DNA of 64,000 bases from Apoderus coryli (taxonomy: Eukaryota; Arthropoda; Insecta; Coleoptera; Attelabidae). The stretch is from positions 26,267,135 through 26,331,134 of the forward strand of contig OU452202.1 of NCBI GenBank assembly GCA_911728435.2. Reading direction: 5' to 3'. This document shows positions 15,201-27,200 of the stretch, piece by piece; the first letter of the stretch is position 1; each line of letters starts with the position of its first letter. The notes beneath the pieces are model-generated. The model saw only the letters and a program-made list of their open reading frames with translations, was not told the DNA's origin and searched no databases. Position numbers and translations under genes: made by a program.

Positions 15201-18200
15201 AACGTTCTATAGTTAATCGAATTAATTGCTCTGATGGACGATTATGATGACCGTAAAATGAACGTCTTATTTCCAAACATACCATCTCAAAGTGACCCAG
15301 AGTCGCTGTATAATCTAAACAACCCCGAGGGGGAAATATTCCGTCTCTTTTATATTTAAGATAGCGCACGAATTTTCTCAATAGTGAATATATGATTATG
15401 GTAAACGCGATACCACACAACGGAGCAGCATTCTAGTTTAGATCGAACATTCGAATAATATAAAGCCTTTATCGCGTCTAAATTGCTAAAACCTTTACAA
15501 TTTCTAATAATAAAATCATACATTCTATTCGCCTCTGCCGCTTTTTTATTGATATGATCAACGAACGCAAATTTTGAATCAAAAAAATTACTCCAAGATC
15601 TGTCATAGTGGCAGTTCGAGAAATCTGCAGCCGATCCACCATATACTCGTATTCAACAAATTCTTTCTGCCCCAATCCATTATAGTATTCAGATTAGTTT
15701 GCAAGTTGATGCAATCACCAATGCCCGCTACCACTGAGTATATTTTTAGGTCATCAGCAAATAATAATCTTTGACATGTGAGATGCTCTTCTGTATCATT
15801 AATGAACATTAAAAAGAGTAATGGACCTAAATTTGATCCTTGGGGAACACCAGAAGAGGCTATATAGCGATAGGATTTGTACCCATTGTATGACACATAT
15901 TGACACCTGTTACTCAAATATGATCTGAAAAATGCTTGAAGGTCTTTCGTAAATCCAAATGAATCCAGCTTATCAAGCATGGTCCATTCTCTCAAAGGCC
16001 TTCGTAAAATCTGTGTAGACAACATCCACCCTACCCCCAAGGTCCAAGATCTCAGAAATGTCTTGCGAGATGATTGAAAGATTAGTAACTGTCGATCTTT
16101 GAGACATAAAACCATGCTGGCGTAGTAAAATCTGACCTCGAACAACTCGCGAAATTCGTTTAGAAAAATTTGAGAGGATTGAAATAGGGCGGTAATTTGT
16201 AATCTGAAAACTTGCTCCAGATTTTAACACTGGTACAATTTTAGAAATTTTTCATTCAGTTGGAAACTCGCGAACATGAAGACACAAGTTATAAAATATA
16301 CACAAAGGCTCAGCAAGAGCGCTCAAACAGTCCTTGTTCTTCAGCTTCCTGCCAGCCTTCATCACCTCTGCTTCAGTAATCTCGGACTAGTGCACGATGT
16401 CCGCCCACGGAGCATTATTTTCACGGGCACCCGATGTAGATGAGTTAATAAAACGCTTTCAAAGCATCCGGCAAATGCGTTCACTATATCCTGTGGATCA
16501 TGGACTTCCCAATGCTCATGTTGAAATGCCAAACCAAACTAACTAAAAAGTGTTGCCAACTTAAAGTTCTATTCCTCTTCTATAAGTGAAACTCGAGAAC
16601 CTTGGTCCATTCCTAGTCAATAATTTTCAATTGACGGTGGCATACAGACATATATGCTGACTGTTGAAGATAAAAGATAGCTTTTAAGAACCTGTTCTTC
16701 TTGTTATTGCATATATCGGTGTGAATCCTTTAATAATATAATATTGGCGCAAGCTTTCTTTTCAAGATTTTCTATAATTCTAGTAACTGAACCTACCGGA
16801 TTTCCAACACACCCATATTAAGTATAACATACCAGTATAACCAAGAGAGAAGAGAAACTTATTCCTGTAAACTAATGATGGTATAGCTTTCAAAACTTCT
16901 AACATATAGCATAGTTATTATTTTTTCCATTTAATAATTACTTGTTTGCAGGCACTTTAGAACGCCTACATTTTGAAAACAATGGATCTCCCCCCATTTA
17001 CACAACATCTTTCTGCAACCTTATAAATAGAGATCCAATTTTTGCAACACCCACAACTTTTCTATATTGTACCTTCCATGCCATTATTATATTTCTAATT
17101 ATTGAGATCGTTGATAAAAATTCAGTTCTGGCAGCAGACAAAAGTGATTTAAATGGTATTCATGGTAAGTTTAATACGGGGGTCACTATTTACATTTTGA
17201 GTTTAATAATTAAATCACAGTAAGTTTCTTTATTGTTCTTCAAAATGTGGAGTGAGGTGGATGGAAATCAGCTCCCGTAGGCTACGTCGAAGACTCAATA
17301 AATTTTGGATTGCATTCATCAACCTACATCAAAAACACCCTCGAACGGTTTGCCTGCTTCGACCACAACATACCATTTATTAAAAGCACATGATAAACCT
17401 GAAACCAGTACTGAAGCTGACTCCGTGAAAAGCTCAGTAATTACTGACGGTTTATCAGCTGTAGTCTCGAGCAAAAATTCATCATCAGCTTTAACAAGTA
17501 ATATTACAGAGCAGCTACAACAGTCTAATTTATCTAAACAGGGAATCACTTTTACTAATTGTACAATTCAAAGTCCCATTTTTAACATTAATATAACAAA
17601 CAATACAGATTAATTTTGTTGAATTAGTTATAGTTTATATAGTTAATTATAATACTCAGGCTGCCTTTGAATTGTGAGGTTTTTTTCTTGCGAAGTTTGT
17701 TAAATCATTAGTAACATTACAAGAAAGCAGTTGGCTAATTGTTCTGTTATCGTTCTCTAGTACTAAGTTGTTTTTTGTTTGAAATTTGTAATTTCTGTTA
17801 ATCATTATTAGTGTTGTATTTTTTATGTATACAGGGTGGTCCAACTTTTACCTGCATAAATTTCAGAATCGATAGATAATCGACAAATAATGTGAGTTTG
17901 GTTAATAAACTATGTGCGAAAAATGCTTTGTTATAAAGTTGCGGGGTGTTGATATGGCGAAGGATAGACAATTATAGTTTGTCCTTGATATAGTCAGGTC
18001 CAGGAAGTTGAGGCATCTATTGTTTTCTACTTCCATTGTGAATTCAATTCAAATTTTGTTGATGGAAGAAGAGGGAAAACCATTATTGGCAGCTACCATC
18101 CTTATGTATGATAGTTCATGGTTAAAATCTGAAGGTGTGAGAGGAATATTGAAAAGACGATGAAAGAAGGAATTAAAGGCAGCAAATTTATGTGAATGTG

Positions 18201-21200
18201 GGTGGTAGGAATCGTAGGGGATTATGGAATCAGTACTGGACCTGACTATATCAAGGACAAACTATAATTGTCTATCCTTCGCCATATACCACAAACCTAC
18301 CAGTACTGATTCCATAATCCCCTACGGTTCCTACCACCCACATTCACATAAATTTGCTGCCTTTAATTCCTTCTTCATCGTCTTTTCAATATTCCTCTCA
18401 CACATTCAGATTTTAACCATGAACTATCATACATAAGGATGGTAGCTGCCAATAATGGTTTTCCCTCTTCTTCCATCAACAAAATGTTTTTTAAACATAT
18501 GAATAAATTCATCAATAAAAATTTAATTAATCTATCTGGAAATTTTAACAAAAACAAAAAGTGTTTTTCCATTCCGTTCATTGATAACCTTTCCTGTAAA
18601 ATCCAGACCTATTTCCAATCTAAATACGAAATAAATATCTCCTTTAAAACAATAAATAGCTTGGGAACTTTTTTGGTGAATTCTAAAGATGTCATTCCAT
18701 TGACAAGCAAGTCTGGAGTATATTGCTTGTCATGCTCACAGCCAGCATGTTCAGCCAAGTACATAGGCCAATCAGGACGTAAGATTAGTGTACGTGTAAA
18801 GTAGCACACTAATATAATCACTCGTTATAGAAATAACAACCCTAACTTAATTGATGAATATGATACCACCTCTTCCTTTGCGAATCATGTTCTTAACCAC
18901 AACCATCGTTTCGATGTCGATTTAGGTCTGAAGGTGATCCATGTTTGCAACAATGGCATTAAATTAAATCTTCTGGAAATGTTAGAAATTTTCAAGGCTG
19001 TAGGAGATAACAACATTATATGTTTGAACGATCAGTTGAAATTCGAACCTTACACTTTTTTCGAGGCTCTTCTACATTTAAAACACTCCTGAGGATTTGT
19101 GTACCTATTAGACTCTTTTATATATGTTTACACTCATGGCTTGGAGTTTGATCTTGTCATTGTTATATTCCTTCTATGTTTTGTTTAAGTGTTTTTGCTT
19201 ATTTGTTTGTATACATTTTCAATACTTTTTAAACTTTTAATAGCGCTTGTACTGTCCCATTACTTTTTGTCTGTTCATTTTCCTTTATCGGGACCAACAT
19301 TTTTTTACATCTTTTTATTTATATATACCTGTATGTGTTTCTGTTATTTTAAATTTAATATTTTAAACAAAAATAATTGTATACTTTAATTTAGTCTGTT
19401 GGGAGCTCTGCCTTCACCAAGTGAGCATTTTATACCACCAAGGTTTGTTAACTTGTGTTTTTCGTTATATATGTAAGAACCCTTTTAATATTGTATTGTT
19501 GCCTTTTAGGCTGATGATGGAGCTGAGTCTCCGAAACATGTCCCTTTGACATAATTTTTGAATTAAATAGTGGAGACGATGATTTTTGTTTTATTGTAAT
19601 TATATTACACTCCACTGCATCTAATGGATTACCTCTTTAATTTTCTTTATTATATGTTCAATCATAATTTGAAAACGTGGTACTTTGTAATGCTGTTTTT
19701 CCTTGAGACGATTTCCAGATGTATTCTTTCACAATAGCGCTTAATTGTAAAAACCCTCATAGTGAGTCCTAAAAAATCTTGAAATGCGATTGGCTGTCAT
19801 CGGGATTTTCCGTTTCATCAATAAAGGCCATTTGTTATAGAAACCTATTATCACCGCAAAGCAGAAGGAATTATTTGTTAATTATTTTTATCTCTCATTG
19901 CAAATAAAAATCAGCCATATACGCCGCAATTCTCAGGCAGTGCATTATACGATTTATGGCTATTGTGAAGTAGCTGGCTAATCTAAAATGAATAAGTTTC
20001 TCATAGATAGAGCTATTCAGTTAGGAATTCCGTGCTGTACACGACAAGATAATATTCAAATGCCATCTAACGACGATTGAAAGAGACGACACGGTGAGTT
20101 TATCCACAAGAAGTACACACGACAAAATAATATCGACTGTATCACTGTTCCAATGCAATTTGTGATCTTGTTAAACAAATTAAAGTGGGCAGCCATCTAG
20201 ATAATTTTGTTTTATAAAAGAACTACAAAAAAAGCTGCAGTTTATGATATTCACTTGTTTGTTTCGTAGAAGAGCTGCGTGCAAAAGTCTTTCTATGTCT
20301 GTGCCTATTTAACTAGATTTACTGGGTATTTAGGTCCGATAAACTGGCGATACAGAATTGAGCCAATACTAATAATTAGTCTAGTCGGTACATATACAGA
20401 GTGTACATAAACTAAGGAATAAATTGTTTTTTTTTCACAAAAGAAACACGTCAATTGTTGTTTAGAAATGCATATCTTTTGACGTGTTAGCCGCAACTGT
20501 GACGGCATCACTATTCCGGATATGTTACATCAAGAAATTTTTGGAAAAATTAATTTTTAAATTGTATTTAGTTTATTCCGTTCATTTAACAAACTATTTA
20601 ATTAAGTGTTCAGACTGAAGTCCGTCATGAGTCTGGCAGTATATCCTACACGCCGAATATATTGTTGGGCCTTTCATTGTTTGTGTGGGTGTGATGATCC
20701 ATGATGATGGAAGCACGATTGCAGATCCGAAGAGGATCGTTGATTCATTCGCGGACTTCTTCCGCAATGTCTTTGTACCCCAAAAGCAGAATGTGCTTTG
20801 TGAGGATCAATTCCCCACCGTTCAAATGAATATAAGAGATTTTACGATTTCTGAGGTCATTAACTCTATGAAATGACTGAAACCTAGAATGACGGCTGGC
20901 TGTCGATAGTATCCCTGCTTTTATCGTTAGTATGTACTGGCTGAACCCTTACAAAAGTTGTCCAATAAATCTATTAATTCAAGGATTTTTCCCGACGCTT
21001 GGAAATCATCTAAAATCTGGCCTGTCTATAAATCGGGCGGAAACACAAAGGTTTTTGAGAAGGTGTTGCATGATAAAATGTTTAATCACATTAGGAATTT
21101 GATCATTGAGAAACAGCATGGCTTTTTAGAAGCGATCCACAGTCACCAATATGACCGAGTTTATGCAAACTGCTTTTCCGGCTTTGTGCAAACGAATGCA

Positions 21201-24200
21201 AATAGACACTATTTACACGGATTTCTCTAAAGCATTCGATAGGTTGGATCATACAATTTTAACAACAAAATTAGTTAATATGGGATTTAGTCAGGATGTG
21301 GGAGAATTTATGAATTCATATTTGCGCTCTCGATCGTCATACGTGGAGTATGAAGGGTTCAGGTCAGACGTGTTTATCGCTACGAGTGATGCCCCACAGG
21401 AGACTATTCTGGCTCCATTGTTATTTTCAATTTACATTAATGATATCACAGCTAATCTTCAGAGTAGATGTTTGCTGATGACCTGAAGATATTCCGCATC
21501 ATAGAGGACCGCAGCGAGCATTTGTTAAATTGTCTTGTAATTGGGTGTAAACCTGTTATAATATATAAAGTTTCTTGAGAACTATCCTATTACGTTCATT
21601 TGTAATCCTATTTCTTAATTCCTCGATATTGTCTGGCCTACTTTTGTATACAACATTTTTTTAAATAGTCCCAACAAACTGGTAAAATTTTAAACGCTAT
21701 TTTCTCGAGAATTATAGAGGCAAATATCAAAAGTGACCTATCGCTGTAAAGAAGATAAAAAATGCTTTAAAATGATGTATGTGTGTGACCCAAATTTCAC
21801 TCAATCAATGCTCTTTGTAAATGTTGGAAATTTGGGTCACACTGCCTGCCGATCACCACTGATGAGTCGTGGATCGACGAAACGGCCGTCTGGTGAAACC
21901 ATGGTAGTGTGAAATAAATTTCCAACACAACTTAAAGTCTTGTTGCTTTATGTAACAAGCAATTCTTAAAATAAATTAAATTTATCCGAAAATTTCCTGA
22001 TGTAACATGACCAATTTTTGGTTCTGCGGTGTGCTAAAATAATGCTCTTTCACATGGCAGTGCCTATTTACTAAACAAACCTCGTACATTTAAGATTAAA
22101 TTGAGAGTTATAAACATTCTTCAAGAATAATGGAATTTATTAAGATTTTATGTATTTCACAATAAGCCCATGAGGCTGCAGTGAAACCGGGGACTTAAGT
22201 CGTACGGACCCTTTCAAAAAAAAAAAAAAAAAAGATTTTATGTAAATTAACAATTTTAGCTTAATAAAAATGTTGGAATACTTCTAATAATTGTAATCTT
22301 CCTGAATAAAATTGACAAATTACATGAGTCAATATGAATCCGCCCTGGTGTACAGAAGTCTACACTTCTTGGCATTTCAAGGCAAATAAACAGTTCAGGT
22401 ATTTTAATCCAGAATATCTCAGTAGGTAGTCGAAAAGAAAGAAGATATTAACTTTTACTATACAAAGTTCGCACGAGTACGTTTCAATGTCTAAGTCATG
22501 GTCAACAAGCGTGGCGCCGCACCGTTTCATAACGATGTTTATTACTAATTTCACATACTTACCTACCTACTGAAATAAAATTGATAACAATTTTTATAAA
22601 ATGTTATAATAATTGAGAATCTAATTTTGAAAAACGCAAATAATCTCCAAACCTTGAATTTGTAGAATAACACAACCCCAATATCAGTAACATTTTTGAA
22701 TAAAAATTAATATGCAATTTGAAACAAAATATGATAACTTACCTAAATGCTCCACAATACGAATGAGTAGTATCAAATCCTTGATCTGGTGGAACGACTC
22801 TATTTAAGAACTTTGGAGTTAGAGCCAGTGATGCAACTGCAGCTAATAGCCATTGATCACCAAGTTCACTAGCTTCAACTGCAAACCGGTATGGATCTGT
22901 ATTGCTGACATCAATAAAATGTGGCCGTTGGCATATTTCCTAAAATCAAAAGAGCTCGAGATTAAATTTCAGCAGTTTTTGTTTGCGACTTTGCCAGACT
23001 TAATATGACTTATTAAATGGTTTGGTAGAATATTTTAATGTGAATCCGGAATGGTCAGTTTCCTGATATGATTTCTACTCAACAAAAAGAAGATCCTGAT
23101 TTTTTACAAAAAGAAATTTACAAAATACACAAGTCTGATTGAAAATTAGTAGCAGGAGGATGGGCGTTGCCAGAAATATTTCCAGAACAAGCAATGAAGA
23201 TCTGAATGGAATTTAGAAGCCCTGGAAGTACGTTTTAAGCTACAATTCAGCGATAGAATGGCAGAATTGTTCACATCTTCAAATAATCCACGGTAATCCC
23301 TAGATATTTGACTTCAGATTTCTTTTCTATGATATTCTCGTTGACGACAATTGGCTGCAATAATGGAGGCTTTCTGGACAAATGCATAACGCTGAGGGTA
23401 AATTAGCCAAAATTTTGGAATGATTTATTAGCACATTTTAAGTTAAATAAATAAATACACTTTATTGTCTAACAGGCAGAACCCAATTACAAGACAAAAC
23501 AATGCAAAATAATTCTAGATAATTAATAACAAATAAATAATAATACAAAATAATTAGAACACACACAAAATCCAATCCATACAAACTCCGATAAAAAAAA
23601 AATTAAAAAAAAAATAAATTTTTTTGTTTTATAACTATAACCCTCAATGATTTTTATCAAAGATAAGACTACCACAAAACGACTGGGAAATCCCAAAGGG
23701 ATTTCTTGTATTTCGTAATAAATTATCAATATAATTTTGTTTTTGTGTTGTGTATGACTTTTCAGACTTTTTTACATTTGCCTTTGCGGTGATCTGGTTA
23801 AGTAGAATAGCTATTTAAAGCTAGACTTCGCCAGCGGCATGACAAAAATGTGCAGATTTATGTTATCTTTCTAATTGAAATCTGTAATTTGTTCTGATTT
23901 AATAAAGGCCATTTATTATTATTATTTGCCTCTGTATAATCCACACTTTGTGTTCTAATCGCGCGACGGAAATTGAATAGTTTTATTGCTTGTAATTCCT
24001 TTTATTTATTTATTCACGGACAAAGTCCATTTATACATCATACAATATAATATAACAAATATAATTCCATGCAATACTACACAAATTCAACAATTATACA
24101 ATACCTAAGAAACTATAAATTACACAATAAGTAGACAAATTAAACATAATTCAAGTTATACTAAAGCTATTCGCAAGACCCACGCCAGGAATAAAAGGAA

Positions 24201-27200
24201 AACCATGATCGTCAACGCAACATGCATCGATCGACCTACGCAAAACTGCCGTCACGACGCTCACATTTCAAACGGCGAATAAATTCACATATAGGCGCAA
24301 AGAAATCAACGCTTAAGCAAGAATTCGCCATCCTGGTCACTCTAGGGACAAAATTATTTCCTCCGTAATTTGTACGGTGAAATTCCTCATGGAAAAGGTG
24401 AGAGTATCTATTGTTCCTAGACGGTACATGAAAATGAATATTGGACAACAAATAAGAAGACGATACCATATTGTTCAAAAGCTTATAAAGTATTAATAGA
24501 TCTCTGACGACCCTGCGATCACTCAATGTCGTAAGCCCCAGCTCGCTCATCATTGTTCCGTAATCGAACACAAAATCGATAGGACGCGGACGACCAAGCT
24601 TAAAGTGAACATACCTAAGGAAACGTCGCTGAACGCTCTCAACTCGGGCAGAATGGCAACCGTATGACGGGGCCCAAACCGCCGAGGCATACTCCAAATG
24701 TGGTCTGACAAGCGTCGTGAACAAAATTCTAATAGTATTCACATTACTGAAATCAACCGAGCAACGCTTTATGAAGCCCAACACTTTCAGAGACCTGGAA
24801 GTCGAGTGCCTGATGTGATCCACAAAGCTCAAGGAAGTGTCCAGGTAAACTCCCAGATCCTTGACCGAAGATTTGTATTTTAGGACTGAATGGTCGACAA
24901 AATATTCATACAAAAGAGGTCTCCTGGTTCGGTTGAAATTTACGCAAAAGCACTTAGAAACATTTAAAGTCATACCGTGCAACTCACACCAATGCACAAA
25001 TCTCACAACATCCTCCTGCAGAAGATAAAAATCTGTGGGACCTCCGATACGCCGGTAACACTTCAGGTCGTCGGCGAAGAGCCTGAATTCACTGTGAATG
25101 AAACACTGCTTGATATCATTTATAAATATGTTAAATAACAATGGCCCGAGGTGAGAACCCTGAGGAACACCAGAAGAAACCGAAATAGGGTCAGAAAGGA
25201 AATCACTGAAACGGACTATCTGAGTTCTGCTGGTCAGGTAGCTCTCCAACCATCTCAACAAAGGTGCCGACATGCCAATACACTCCAGCTTGTGAATAAG
25301 GAGCCGGTGATTCACGCAGTCGAAGGCCTTGAAAAAAGCGGTGTAGATTGCATGAACCTGGTAACCGCCCTCCAAGGCCCGTGACAAATAATGTGTGTAT
25401 TCCAGAAGATTAAGCTCAGTTTTATCATATTTTTTATATACTGCGACATTCAAGTAATTATTGTAAATTCAAGTAAGTACTCGCAGCTAATTAATAAAGC
25501 ATGTAAGCAATAATAGTATTTCACACAAACCAAAGTCAGTGTACCCATATCTTAAAGAAAACACATCGTAATGCCGATGCTTTCCCTTTGCAATAAAATA
25601 GGAATAATCGACATTACATAGCCTTTTAATCCACCCATACGATTAGTTGATAACGTAAAGAAGAAAATTGGTTCTTACCTCTTATCAACGAATAATCTTT
25701 ACGGTAGTTGTGGACATTAACAATTGCAAAAAACACCTATACAGAGAAGAGAAACAGCGGTAGAAACGAGAATAAAGAGGCATTAGATTTAAGGACAAGA
25801 GGAAGAATTTTACATAGTAGATTTTTGTCAAATGGATGGGTTTATGATCATTGCCTTCATGTAGATGCTGCTGGTCGGCTCATTAGGATTTCTTGGGAAG
25901 GTGCGGGTGGACAGAGTTGGAATGGAAATAAATTAATAACGACTCATTCGTGATCAACTAATTTTATTTAATCCTATGCAAAGTATAATTAGAGGAATTG
26001 GATTAAGTAGAAGAACAATTGTTGATTGATTTAAATAAGTTTATTACTGAGAAATATATCAGTTTTTGACAACAACACAACACAGTTCACAAACGAAGGC
26101 CGAATATACTATTGTCAAGACTAGATGCGTCCGATTTCCCTGGCGGGAGGCATTATTTCTGAATAACTTGTTACATAACGGTCCGTTGCGCAGAGTGTTT
26201 AATTTAGCAATTAAGAATGGAGCTTTCCCGGTTCGATGGAAGGAGGCAGGTGTGGTCCCAATTCACAAGTCTAGTGAGAGATCAATCATCAGCAACTACC
26301 GCCCGATCTGCATCCTGTCGAATCTGTCCAAGATCTTTGAAGCCATCTTGAGTGATAGAATCTCTACTGCATTACGTTGTCAAATCACCATAAATCAACA
26401 CGGTTTTATGCCGAATAGGTCCACACTCACTAATCTTTCTTGTTTCACAGAGAGGACCACACGTATTGTCGATGGAGGGGGGGACAGCTGGATGTTATTT
26501 ATACCGACTTTGCCAAGGCTTTCGACAGGTTGGATCATGGGGTGCTAATTCGGAAGCTGGACAGCTATGGGTTTGTCAATAACCTGAAATCGTTGTTTAT
26601 TTCATATCTTCGGAACAGACTACAGTATGTAGTTTATAATGGCTACAATTCCAAAAAAAATATAAAGCATCTTCTGGTGTGCCTCAGGGTTCAAACTTGG
26701 GTCCCCTGCTTTTCTTGATCTTCATTAACGATCTTAACGAGAGTCTGCAAGTTAACAGGTTGTTTTTCGCTGACAATGTCAAGCTGTTCGCCACTATCGT
26801 GTCGTACGAGGACTGCATAGGTCTTCAGAGTGAGCGTGAGGCGATGGAGAGTTGGTGTAACAATAACAAGCTATATCTGAATGCTAAGAAGGGTAAATGC
26901 ATGTCTTATTCGAGAAGGAAAACTGCTTTTAATTTTCAGTATCGACTTGGACAGACTGTTCTCGCGAGATGTGCAACTTCTACCGATTTGGGTGTTACGT
27001 TTGACTCGAGATTGTCGTTCCTCATATTAACTTAAAGGCGAATGAAGCGATTAGGGCTTATGGTTTCATTGTTAGAAATTGCACAGGCTTTAAAAATATT
27101 AACGCATTGAAAACATTGTATTTCTCTTACGTTCGTTCGAAACTAGAGTATTGTTCAATCATCTGGTATCCTATTTATGAGGTCCATAAGTACGCCATTG

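Larger units (their letters stand above)
17950..19600 (+). mobile_element. Penelope-like element, 5'-rearranged remnant with GIY-YIG endonuclease
   Basis: Plus frames give the end of a Penelope-type RT ([53 protein letters not shown]) and then the fused GIY-YIG endonuclease ([31 protein letters not shown], later [18 protein letters not shown]). A frame change near 18430 and a stop at 18802 make it defective. Upstream, 17952-18000 and 18059-18235 are reverse-complement copies of 18239-18287 and 18300-18482, giving a foldback 5' end. The 3' region carries a hammerhead-like core at 19511. It ends near 19575-19600. Confidence 0.85.

Noticed and set aside
16942..17223. 93-codon plus frame with hydrophobic segment
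   Set aside because: No motif or supported splice context; AT-rich sequence yields such frames by chance.
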